A stretch of 64,000 nt of DNA from Kondoa malvinella (Eukaryota > Basidiomycota > Agaricostilbomycetes > Agaricostilbales > Kondoaceae): contig BCIM01000005.1 of NCBI GenBank assembly GCA_039545315.1, positions 560,609 through 624,608 on the forward strand, in the 5' to 3' direction. The notes under the pieces were generated by a model that saw only the letters and a list, made by a program, of their open reading frames with translations, was not told the origin of the DNA and made no database searches. Each line of letters begins with the position of its first letter. The first letter of the stretch is position 1. The position numbers were made by a program, and so were the translations under genes. Below are positions 36,001-47,015 of this stretch, one piece after another.

Positions 36001-37961
36001 CCTTCATGGTCCGTGTTCGCATGCCAGCTGGTGTTTGCCAGCCGAAACAGTGGTGCTCCATCGACGACATCTCTGACGCAAGAGGCAATCACACTTTCAA
36101 GCTTACTACCCGTCAGACCTTCCAGTTTCACGGTATCATCAAAAGCAACTTGAAGCCTGCTATTCAAGAAATCAACCGTGCTGCGCTTGACACCGTCGCT
36201 GCGTGCGGCGATGTCAACCGTAATGTCATGTGCAGTGCCAATCCCAGTTTGGGTCCCATCCACGAGCAAGTGCACAAGTTTGCTATCCACATCAGTGAAC
36301 ACCTTATGCCTCAGACTGCTGCCTACTCCGAGATCTGGCTCGACCAGAAGATGGTCGCTGGTGATGCTACTAAGGCTTTCTCCGAGCCTCTTTACGGTCA
36401 ATACTACTTGCCCAGAAAGTCGGTTTCAAATGTTTTCTACTTTTCGTTTGTAAATGCGCTGACAACTTTGCCAGGTTCAAGATTGCCATCGCTGTCCCAC
36501 CTCACAACGATGTCGATGTCTATGCTCAGTAAGTCTTCTTCGGCGCCTCATGAACTCAAGCTGATCGCTTTCCGCAGCGACGTTGGCTTCATCGCTATCG
36601 TTGACCCTTCATCGGGCAACTTGCAAGGCTTCAACGTCTCGGTAGGCGGAGGGATGGGGGTCACTCACGCAATGAAGACCACCTACCCTCGTCTAGCCGA
36701 TGTCATTGGTTTCTGTACGCCTGAACAAGGTGTCGATGTCGCAGAGAAGATCATGTTGGTGCAGCGAGACAACGGCAACAGAGCAAACAGAAAGAATGCT
36801 CGCGTCAAGTAGTGAGTCTACAGCTTCACAGGTAGCAATTCATCGGGCTCATTTTCCGTTTTAGCACCATCGACCGCATGGGTCTAGACAACTTTGTCGC
36901 TGAGATGGAATCCCGACTAGGCTACAAGCTGCAACCCGCCAAGGAATTCAAGTTCACCTCGAACGTTGACGAATTCGGCTGGGTTACCGATCACAAAGGC
37001 AACCATCACTGCACTGTCTTCATCGAGAACGGCCGTGTTGAAGATGCACCCGGCAAGCCTTTCAAGACTGGTCTTCGCAAGATTGCAGAAGTGCATACCG
37101 GAGTATTCAGACTGACAGCAAACCAGCATTTGATCATCTCGGACATTACGCCTGAACAGAAACCCAAGATTGAGCAGCTACTGACCGAGCACAAGATGAA
37201 CAACTTTGACTTTTCGGGCTTGCGATTGTCATCCGCGGCTTGGTAAGCTACATACACTTCAATCTTACAGCTTGCGCTTATTTTTATCTTGCGTGTCAGT
37301 GTTGCCTTCCCAAGTCCGTCTTCTCTCCGATAGTCGGTATTATGTTATGCTGATAGAGACATGCAGCGTGTGGACTCGCAATGGCTGAATCAGAGCGATT
37401 CCTTCCTGGCTTGATCGACCGACTAGAGAAAATCATGGAAGAGCAAGGACTACGGCACGACTCGATCACATTGCGAACAACGGGTTGTCCGAACGGTTGC
37501 GCGCGACCTTGGGTGTCTGAGATCGTACGTTGTCTCTCTGCTCTTTGCTACTTTCTGTGCTTGAAGCTAAATGATTCCGACGCAGGCTCTTGTCGGCAAA
37601 GCTCCTGACAGTTACTTGATGATGCTGGGAGGTGGATACTACGGACAGCGGCTGAACAAGATCTACCGAGAGGCGGTTAGCGTAAGCTTGCGATCTAGAT
37701 CGTCAATATCTTGGAGCTGAACATATTTATTTCGCAGGGAGACGAGGTCGTAGAGATACTCAGACCGATGTTCAAGTCTTACTCCAAGAAGCGCATGGAT
37801 GGCGAACACTTTGGTGACTTTGCCATCCGTCAAAACTGGATATCAGCGACAAACAAGGGTCTTGACTTGTATGCTTCCTTCGCATCTTCTGCTGTATACG
37901 ATGCTTACCTCTTCTGTCTAGCTACGAGAAGATGACAGAGGGTGTTCCGGTAGAGGTATAG
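33055..37961 (+). CDS. MET5: Sulfite reductase [NADPH] beta subunit (sirohaem protein)
   Basis: Reduces sulfite to sulfide in sulfur assimilation as the partner of the flavoprotein alpha subunit. Exon 1 is long (33055-35881) and encodes a pyruvate-ferredoxin-oxidoreductase-like N-terminal region, then a flavodoxin-like domain ([38 protein letters not shown]). Later exons carry the sulfite reductase repeats: [31 protein letters not shown]. The iron-sulfur/sirohaem ligands are the Cx5C motif CVAFPTC, built across a 14-nt exon (37300-37313), and the Cx3C motif [12 protein letters not shown]. The last residues are [14 protein letters not shown] at 37961. Length of roughly 1,450 residues matches fungal Met5/Ecm17. 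Convergent with the sorting nexin gene. Confidence 0.93.
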
Positions 37962-38214
37962 AAAGAGTGTTTCGAAGTCTGTTGTAATCTGTACTGCACA
38001 ATATTATTCACTTGCATGGCCTTTCAATCGCGTTAGACCATGGTCCAGTGTGTCACTCGAGTAGATTGTGCCCTCAAGAGGCTCTGGAGCGTTCCATCAG
38101 GCAGAGGCCTATCTAAGACTCGGATCATATGGTGTTCCTGCAATGTGATAGTCTGTCGCTCCATATACTTGACACATATGTACACCAACCCTGCAAACCC
38201 AATACTAAATCGCA

Positions 38215-40048
38215 TCCATCGAATCCTCGCCCACATCAATAAGCTCAGCATCCTTCTTGACCGCTTCCCACTGCTCCAGATTCTACAACAAGATCATTAA
38301 CCAGCTAAGTCCTCACACGAGTCAGCTCACCTTCTTGCACCAATCCAAATGAAAGCCAGCCAAACCCAAAGTCATTTCTCTCAAATCCGTCACTTTCTGC
38401 CTTTGAAAGCGATCCAAATCCGCCTGGATCGTTTGACTCGCATACCTCAAATCCGTCTGGGTCGCTTTGACGCCTAATTCAAGCTGAGAGATGAGCTCGC
38501 GCGTTTTGGTAATGTTGCTTCGGCGGGAGGATTCGGGATCGACGTCAATGACTGTTTGTAATGTGTGACTGAGGGCGCCTAGGAAGCCTAAGGATCCGGA
38601 TTTGGACATTGATGTTGATGTGCGAGAGGAAGAGAGGTTGTCTTGAGGCTGTTGTGTTGGTGCTGGTGGCGCTGTGCTGTCTGAAGGAGAAGACACTTCG
38701 CCATCGCTGTCTATCGGCTTGACTCTGTTGAGAGCGCGATCAAGAGCCGTGTCTAGGCGACGAGCTTCTGTTTCAGATCGTTCCAGCTCATCCAAGTGTG
38801 CTCGTTTGCCATCCAGTACTGCTGGAACATCAGCCAATGCAATGCAACGAAAGGGCAGAAATGTTCACCATCTCTAGTCATCTCATACTGGATATGCTTG
38901 TTTTTGCGATACTTGAGTAGATTCTTGATAATGTCGCTGAACTGGCTATACTCTGAAAGAGGTTCGGTGAATCGCCTTTCCCAATCTTGCAGCATCAGAC
39001 TTGTATGTAAATAAGTCGAATCAATCGCTTGACCCGTCTTTTCTATCGCGCCGGCAAGATCTGGATGTGTGTTGCCTTCGAGTAAACCGAAACCGTTCAA
39101 CAGACCACCCAAATCTGCTTCGTCTGAGCCCAAGTCCATCCAGCGCTTCATGAGACGACGGTTGATGCGTTCAAGTGAAGCAGAAAGATGGTTTGAGAAT
39201 TTGGCAGTGAAGGCTTCAGAGTCCAAGAAGCGCTGATCGGGATCTTGCAACAGCTGCCCAGAAGAAGGTAATGGTAAATTGGAGTAAAGAGCAACGCTAT
39301 CTGGGTCGGTAGGGTTTCTAGCGGGTGCACGAAGAATGTTCTTTGGTAATTGATTGACGGGTTCAGAATGCAAGATTTCGGGCCAAGTGACATGAGGTGA
39401 AAGAAAGCGTTGAAAGACTCTCTCGTAGCCTAGTATTGGGTGTCGTGCTAATCTGTTGAGGAAGAGAGCGAGCATACGTCGACGACGTGCAATGACGGAG
39501 GCATCTTCTTTGGCTTTGGATTGCTTGACTGCGTAATCGCTCATGGAATGGTGCGGAGGGATAGGCGGAATGATCAAGACTGGATAGAGCTTGCCTAGGA
39601 TGACTCTGAGCTGCTCGAATTCGGAATAGCGTCGTTTGGCGTCTCCGTGCTTACCGATGCGTAATCAATCTATTGTGTGTCCAGATGAATGGCATGGCTT
39701 ACCTGTGATCGTACTATATACGCTATATAGCTAGACGAAGCTCCTTCATTCGTCTTTTGCGCGTCGACAATCTGTGTTCTGCCATGTTCAGCCTCGGGTT
39801 TCTACCTCATCTGTCCTGCTCACCTGAATGCTATCTTTGATGTTTGGGTCATCCCTGAGTCTCAAGGGAGGATCACCAGCTTGTTTGGCAGCAGGGAGCG
39901 TGTGGTCTGTTGGGTCTTGTCCTTTGCCAGCTGACGAGCTTGGAACAAGTTGCGGTGGAGGTCCCTGGTCTACATCTTGTAATATCTCTGGCGTTTCTCG
40001 ACGTCTCTCTTCTTCCGTGTCTACTTTGAAGGGATCAATGTCTTCCAT
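38215..40048 (-). CDS. SNX41: Sorting nexin of the Snx41/Atg20 type
   Basis: PX-BAR sorting nexin, PI3P-binding, acting in endosome-to-Golgi retrieval and selective autophagy. The ATG at 40048 gives MEDIDPFKVDTEEERRRETP, a disordered head, then the PX domain: SSYIAYTI, AKRRYSEFEQLR with the PI3P-binding RRYSEF, and LIIPPIPPHHSMSDYAVKQS, ARRRRMLALFLNRLARHPIL. A VTWPEILHSEPVNQLPKNIL linker is typical of Snx41/Atg20. The C-terminal half is a BAR-like helical region interrupted by a Ser/Pro-rich insert (SSSRTSTSMSKSGS), again as in Atg20. A final GTGAGC...GTAG intron adds NLEQWEAVKKDAELI and a stop at 38215. Choice between Snx41 and Atg20 is not possible because many fungi have one fused ortholog. 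Confidence 0.88.
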
Positions 40049-40641
40049 GGCTCAGCTGGCTCACAAGGGTCAAGCGCTTGACATCGAACGGCCGCGTGTC
40101 TGGTATTCGCATGAGCGAGTAATAAGCTGCTGCTCTCTTCGCTATTGGCCTTCGTGCTCGTTGTACTGTTCTGTGTGCTCATGCTCTGGTCTCTTGTCTG
40201 CCAACCTCGTTCTGGTGGATCACTCTCTTTCTTGAACCTCCTACCTTCTTATCATAGCTGCACATCTGGGCAAGTCCGTGATCAAGCACGCTTGGCTAGC
40301 GTCTGGTCTACTTCACATTTACTATGAGGTATCTCATCTATTGCGGCCAAGCAGAGGGGATCACCAAGACTTGATAAAAGCGTTGCAACCCGTGCATGTT
40401 CATGATAAGCTGTGACCAGGGCGAAGAGGGACAGGATACAAACGCCTACCCAATCGAGTATCACCCGACAACAACACTTCGAACGCGAGAAGATTCTGTC
40501 CACCTCGTCAAGATTGGGCACGGCGGGAGAGTGACAGATGTAGAACGAGACCTTATGAACTATCCGACAGCAAATTAGCGCTTTGGCGGTAACATGCTGG
40601 TAATCTATAATGCTTGGTATGGTACAGAGGAATGACCTGTA
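40049..40641. other. No gene recognised
   Basis: About 590 nt between two minus-strand genes. A frame on the plus strand contains one good hydrophobic stretch but starts with TTG and cannot be joined to an ATG by a credible intron; a 79-residue minus frame (40282-40521) lacks an ATG. Confidence 0.4.
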
Positions 40642-43341
40642 TCATCCGACGACATCTGCATAGTGGAAGGTCGCAGGTGGTGGTGGACCAAGAGCGGATA
40701 ATTCTTGAGGTATATCGATTCTTTCGCCGGACAGGTCGAGCAGCTTGACTTTGATGCCGATGTCAGTAAGTGTCTGAACGAGGTCGGCAGTTTGCTTGGT
40801 AAAGACGTAGCCAGATGGTCTGAGAAGAGAAATACCATCAATCCATTCCGCATAGACATTGACGTCGCTGGTAGTAAAGTCCGCGAGGTGACCCTCTGCA
40901 CTTTGTAGTGAGAAGGTGAATGAAGTCGCTAACTGTTGTTGTTGCTGTTGAGTAGACTGGGTTTGTCTATGTCCGGCAGCGGGTGGAAGCTTGTTGACAG
41001 TCTCAGGTGCGTTGGGCAGAATTTCAGTGACCGATGAGAGATCGACTGTCAGAGAAGCCATTAGTCGAACGGCATGCCAGATGATACTCTAACTTACTGC
41101 GTGAAGTCAAATCTTCCAGACCAGATCGTACAGATCTTGGCTCAGGTGCATCCGTGTAGTGCAGGCTGTTCTAGTCAGCGCCAGACTATTATCCCAGCAA
41201 AAGACCTTACTATCTCGGATTGCCAGCCAATCTGTAGAAGCGCCATACTTTGTGCGATGCCATAGCAGGTCTTCTTGGATCAGGCTTGGCCGAAGCCAAG
41301 AACCAAGCGCCGTTCATGAGACAATTCTTCCTCTGCTGCCTGACAAATTCGAACGACTCCTTGTACAATCTCGCTCTCAGACTCCTGGTTGAGGCTTTCA
41401 GCACCCTTAGATGCTGAACAGACACCTTGACCGACCTGACGGGACCTTTGCTCAATAGGTCATCCTCCAGCGCAAGCTCTTGCATCTGCCTATCCCTGAT
41501 CTGGCGATACTCGATGTTCTGGAATTCCCTGTTTGCGGAGCTGTTATGAACGCAATCTAAAGCTTTATCACAGAAGAGCGACAAACCTTTCCAGATCATA
41601 CAACGTCTTGTTCCCGTCGCCATCCGTCAGAGAATACTGAATCTGATTTGCTACCAGTCCAGCGATCCGATCGAAATCCGCTAGTACAGCATTGCTCTCC
41701 GCCCATAATCGATAAAAGAGCTTCACTGATAATGAATGTAATTGATGATACGATAAAGCGAAGGGTAATAACTCGTTTGGGCTTTCTGTGGTGGAGTCAA
41801 AATTGTATACTTGGGCGAGAAGGAGAGCTGTGCGATTTGAGGTGCGCGCGAAAGGACAGCGCCGGTTGGATGGTCTGCTGCTCGAATCGGATAGCATCTG
41901 CTGGAGCGTCAGCCTGGCATCTTTCCACTTACTTTCACGTACCTTGGCCAAATTGCTCTTGTTCAGTCTAGCGAAACCCTGCAGCATGCACAATCCAAAC
42001 AACCCACTGTTCGCGAACTCCTGCTCAGGATGCTGCGTAGACAGTCCAAGCGGCGAGAGAGTGCCTTCTTGCCAGATCGTGTCATTCGGTAACAGACTAG
42101 CAGCCGACAGAACCGAATTCAAGCGTTCGACATGTTGAGGATTCTCGAACGAGACTGGTGTGCGTATGTAAAGCGCTATCATGGACGCAAGATTATCTTG
42201 ATACTGGATGACGAGCGGTTTGAGTCGGTCGGAGAGGTCGCCTTCCGCTAGATGCTGTAACCTAGTCAGCCTACATCAAAGTGCTGTAGAGAAGACTCAC
42301 AATGACAGCTTTGATTACTTCGCTTCCTTCTATGGCTTCTAACACCTCATAATGGCGCGTTACGACTGCGCACCGCATCAGCGCGTTGGTAAGTCTCAAA
42401 GCCGCTTGAATCAAAGATTGATCGCCTGACGAAAGACGATCACGTAGAACGGTAAAGAATCCTGGTGTACGTTGTATAATGGGCCAAAGGACACCAAGAC
42501 CGTAGGCATAGGTAGAATGCTGTGCAGCCTTTTTCCCTTCAGATACGGGTGCAAAATTGGGGTCGTACAGAGCTAATTGAGCAAGTATGAGGATCGCAGG
42601 TCGGTTGATGTTGATTAGTGGCAGGGTAGCAAAGATGTTGACGATCTGTATACAGTCAGGGTGAGTCAGAATCGACCGAGGTGGACTTACTCTGGTGATG
42701 AAAACCACGTCCAAGCCATCCCAAGAACTAGAAGACTCCATCAAGACCGCCATAGCTTCTAAAGAGTACGCCAGAGTATTGCCAGAAGCACGCTCAATCA
42801 AGCTGGTAATCTCGACCAGACCGCCGCGAGCGATGAATTCATTGCGGAAGACAGGGTCAGAAATGAGTCGTTTCAGCTCAAACGTAGCGAGCTTGGTACT
42901 TGGATCGTCTTGTGAGGAGAGACGCTCTACCATTTCCGCTGCTTCCTTTTATGCCCATGTTAGCCCGGTCAAAGCGCGCTAAAGAGCAAGACATACGATC
43001 AACGGCGCGAGGGTCAATTGAAAGCTAGCACCACGCCGAAGCTTCTCTTGCAAGTTCCCAGCGGTAACGAGCTCATACGAAGCCGAGTCTCGCAACACGA
43101 AAAGGTTTGCATTCTTGTCCTGCAAATTGAGCTGCGCAGAGAGAACAAGTTGTTTGACGATTTCAGTAATGGGGACGTCGGTGTCTATCCTCGCGCGTAT
43201 AGAGCGACCTTTATACGAGACTTGTAGCGCATCGCCCATTTAGTTCATTCAATTCTGACAAAAGGAAGACTGACTCAAAGCAGGCACGGTCTCTGGTGCT
43301 GCTGCAGCTAATTGCTCAGCTGCAGGCTCGTTGCCGTCCAT
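40642..43341 (-). CDS. ELMO/CED-12 family protein
   Basis: Homolog of ELMO, which with DOCK proteins activates Rac/Rho GTPases. I place the start at 43341 (MDGNEPAAEQLAAAAPETVP): a GTCAGT donor and a GAACTAAAT branch site then remove the next ATG (43239, MGDALQ) and join to SYKGRSIRARIDTDVPITEI. The diverged copy of this block at 46727-46934 keeps the same 22 codons in frame, which supports coding. Armadillo-like helices follow (ELKRLISDPVFRNEFIARGG, LVEITSLIERASGNTLAYSLEAMAVL), then the ELMO domain (SESPNELLPFALSYHQLHSL, IQYSLTDGDGNKTLYDLERF) and a PH-like C-terminal part (HLRVLKASTRSLRARLYKES, KVWRFYRL), ending HYADVVG at 40642. If translation starts at 43239 instead, only the first residues differ. 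Confidence 0.82.
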
Positions 43342-43412
43342 TCGCTTGATTTGGCTGTTCGAAGCTGGCTGTTGGAGAGGTCGCGCTTATCGCCTTTTAA
43401 TGCGGGGTATGT
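43190..43412. repeat. Direct repeat A: ELMO gene 5' end
   Basis: Matches 46727-46934 in the same orientation. It covers the upstream flank, the first exon and intron and the start of exon 2 of the ELMO gene. By eye about 12 of the 67 first-exon bases differ, with no indel in the exon. Confidence 0.85.
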
Positions 43413-43653
43413 TTGCTCTCATTGAACCGTTCGGAGGCAGATGTGGTCGCTACGCATGCAAAAATACATCATTCGTTCGGTGTAAGTTGCGATTGCTCGT
43501 GAACGCAACCCAAACTAGGCAAATTAGCTATATACGACCATTGTACTCATCCGGACTCGGTCTCTCCCTTCTTCCAACGATCCTCACTTCTCCTCCTCAG
43601 ATCTTTCCTCGCTCCCCTACTGATCCGCGCTACCAATCAGAGCGCAGCGTCCT

Positions 43654-46296
43654 TCAAAAGCGCTTCTCCAGGTCGGCTGGAACTTGAGCTGCCCATTTCG
43701 GATTACCCGCAATCTTGCTAAGAAAGGCCTGATGATGTTGCAGAAGGGAGAAGCGATCCACATTGTAGTATTGAGTGTCTCGCGTTGAGACCATTTCCCG
43801 TTCAGACCTGATCATCTTAGCTTCTAATGTCTCTCGCAAGGACGTCATCATTGATAGCCTGGCCAAACCCTCTGCTACTTCATTGTGAGGCTGTCCTTCT
43901 TTTTCGAGCTTGGATGCTTCCCTTTCGGCGAGACTGGCCTGTTGACGCTTAGCGATGGCAGACCAGGCCTTCCAAAATCGGCGTTCCTTTTCGTCAGGAA
44001 CGATTGCCAATTTCTGCCAGCCTTCCAAAAACTCAGTCAGCATCGTCCTCAACTCCTCGTCCTGGAGAAGTGTCGTCGATTTTGACAAACATCGAAATTG
44101 AGGTAGCAACGTTCGCCAGATTCGAGATCCTCACCAAGCTGCGGCAGCGGTGACATGGAGCGAATTTCCTGCTGCGATGGCGTCTGATCGGATTGAGGTT
44201 GCAGTGAGCTGGAAGCCGAACGAGTCTGTGAAAGATCGTGCTTCGTTTGCGAGCCAGATGGTCGAAGACTCGCAGAGCTGGTATGCTTTGCTGTAGCTGC
44301 GCGAGTCCTGTAGGGTTTTGTCACCGAGTCGGAATTGACAGACGAATGTCTTGCGTCTCGAGCCTTCTCTTTCGCTGCCGCTCGATCGCGGGCCACTTGA
44401 GTTGCCGAAGGGGAAAAGATGCGCACGAAGAGGTGAGTGAAGAGGTAGAGGACAGATTCCATCTCTTGTCTCGCGTGAAAGCGATGCAAGCATGTGAGGC
44501 CGGCCTTGAAAACAGCGTATGCAACGCAGTCTCGAGTGAACTGCACAATATGCCAGAACTAGTCAGAAACGTTGCCGGGCCAAGGAGCCCGCTCACAGTA
44601 ATGGACGGCTTTCCTCGATTAGTCTCCATTTCGCTTGATTCTCGATACCCTGAAATTGAGTTGACATAGCAGGCGTTGTCGAAATCGATGATGAAGCTGA
44701 GAACGTGGGTGTTGCCCTTCATATCGACGACATGCTGGCAAAGAACATTGTTGCATGAGATGTCTCGATGCGCGATGCCGATACTGTGGAAAGCGTTGAC
44801 AGCTAGAGACAGGACGCGCGTTATGAGCGTGTCACATTCGAGCTGTAGGCAGAAGGAACCAACTTTTAACAATGTCCTCCAATAGCTCGGCAAATTCGGC
44901 GAGAGTGCGCACACTTTGCGGCGCGATTTCCTGTCCCTTCGACATGCGAATGATCCATAGATGGCGTTTTCGAGGTGGAAAAGCGTTCCAGCGCTTCGCA
45001 TTATCCGGCTTCTCACTGTTCAACCTTCTCTCATGCGCCCACCCTTTCAAGTCTGGAATGCGATTCTCAAACCCATGTTGCAATTGTTTGCGCAATACTT
45101 GCATGACCGCCAGTTCTTTCGCCATCACATGCTCGCCATTCGAATCGACCACCTGGTGTAGCCACACTGCTTTGTAGGCATCTTTATCGTCCAAGTACAC
45201 GGCCGAAGCTCGTCCAAAGAGTCGGTGGTTCGAGATGAAGGAGCCTTGAGGGAAACCATCCAAGCAGCTCGTTTCGGTCTCACATGACCATTGATCGTCC
45301 ATCTCTGGGCCATCTGGATCTGTTGCTGGCGCCTTGCACGAGAATTCCAGGAAGCGCTTGAGATCCGATTCGACGAAGCCATGCAGATGTGTGGCACAAG
45401 CGGAGCAGAGGAAGTACAGCGCTCGCAGAACTTGACAGAGGTTGGCAGGGGTTGCGAAGCAATCTTCGACTTCGAAAAACATAAGGTCATCCCGCGTTAA
45501 GGATAAGAAAGTGAACGTGGTTCGTTTCGGAAGGCTTTTTTTCTTCTTCTGCTGGGTGAAGCCAAAGCCAAAGATGTGACGACTGAGCGCTACAGCAACT
45601 TTGTTCAGCTCTGATGTACACATTGTTCCTGGAGAACATACGCCGATGCTTCAAGCCCACGTTCATGTTGTTGAACAATTGGACGTGCTTGTTGCTCAGA
45701 ACGCAGTGATCACTGAGGACCTCTGATACATTCTTGCCGGTCTGAGCTGTTACTTCACCAAACGCATCAATGTGCTTCCATTGGTTCCTCTCTGAGGCTG
45801 GCATGTTGGGGTCGCTGATGACCATGTCTGCATACCGATCCACGTCACAGAGATTGTTCCTTTGTAGAGCATTCTTGGTACCGCGCGTGCTGATGTCTCG
45901 AATCATAGCGGAAAGGCAGAAATGCTACAAATAATCAATCAGCTTGACACAGGTGGGAATTCAAAAACCACCTACAGATCGATAGCTCTCGAGCAGCTTA
46001 CTCAACTCCAAGCCCAATTCTTCTTCTGTTTTTTCCTTTTCCGCCAACGTCTGTAGCTCCCGCAATGTCGGCTCTTGAACGCTGAATGAAGCTAATTGCG
46101 TGTTCAGAGTGCCGAAGGAACCCATTACATCCGATTCGATGTGGCCACGCAGCTGAAGACCTTGCAACAGAGCTGGAAAATCATCATACTGAGCCAGATG
46201 ATCGGCCCAGTTCTCTTTGTTCCCAGGCCAATACTCTGATTCGCACGTCTCGGAATAGATCTCGCTTCGATCAGAGGTTTGACTTGACGTCTCCAT
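43654..46296 (-). CDS. FunK1-type fungal protein kinase
   Basis: Member of the FunK1 family of fungal protein kinases, patchy and often expanded in mushrooms. The ATG at 46296 begins METSSQTSDRSEIYSETCES. An N-terminal helical region is followed by HLWIIRMSKGQEIAPQSV, and kinase subdomains VI-VII: SIGIAHRDISCNNVL (catalytic loop HRDIS with Asp and Asn) and SFIIDFDNA (DFD in place of DFG, the family norm). ARQEMESVLYLFTHLFVRIF corresponds to the conserved D-x-E-S-x-x-Y helix. A Ser-rich linker and an extra helical tail of about 150 residues (DEELRTMLTEFLEGWQKLAI, WAAQVPADLEKRF) end at 43654. One intron near 45620 looks only about 31 nt long. The gene lies between the two ELMO repeats. Confidence 0.82.
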
Positions 46297-46726
46297 GGGC
46301 GTTGTTCAAGGTCTGGAGAGGGAGGGCTCTAACATGGGACGTGACGCGTGATGGCCGTGTCTCGATCGTTTGGAGATCCGATTAAACAGCAGCAAAAAGC
46401 AGGAGAGCAAGGCGAAATCCTTTGGTATTTGTATTGTATGGTATAATATCGTATGGTTTGGAATGGCACAGGAAATAAGACGTCGGCTCTTGTTTTGATT
46501 TTCGATGATGTGCAAACTCGAGCGACTGTCAAAAGTGAAGGTATATGCGGCGTTGTTCGTGAGGGTATTGTGGTTCAGATGCAAACGGAGGCTCAGACGG
46601 AGCTGTGAAAGCAAAGGCAACCTTAGTCATCGTTCACGGTCAATCCAAAGTCGGCGAAGATGGCATTTGTTTTCACTATTGCGCAAGGCTATGCATCAAC
46701 CCACTTTGCATTGGCCTGCTGAAGCG

Positions 46727-46934
46727 GACGTATACATTGGCCTGTATAAGGGACTTGTAGCGCGCAATACACACGTTCACTTCATTCATTTCTGACAAAG
46801 GGAAGACTGACTCAAAGCGGTCTCAGTCTCTGTTGGTACAGCGGCTGATTGCTCAGCTGTAGGCTCGTTGTCGTCCATTTGTTGGATTTGGCTGTTCGAG
46901 AGGCCGCGCTTATCGCCTTCTAGTGCGGGGTATC
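46727..46934 (-). pseudogene. Direct repeat B: diverged fragment of the ELMO gene 5' end
   Basis: Diverged copy of 43190-43412. On the minus strand it keeps an ATG (MDDNEPTAEQSAA), 22 codons in frame, the GTCAGT donor and the GCGCTACAAG acceptor, and then the start of exon 2 as PYTGQCIRP where the intact gene has SYKGRSIRA. Matching stops there and the frame ends after about 10 more codons. It is a gene fragment lying upstream of the FunK1 gene. Confidence 0.75.
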
Positions 46935-47015
46935 TTGCACCCGGGCAACGACGCAGCTTCTCTCAGAGGCTGTCATCTACCAACGCAGACAACATATCCT
47001 TTTGCTTTATGCAGC

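Noticed and set aside
40145..40327. Possible small membrane protein with one hydrophobic stretch
   Set aside because: No ATG start and no intron of plausible length joins it to the ATG at 40051; the hydrophobic run may be chance.
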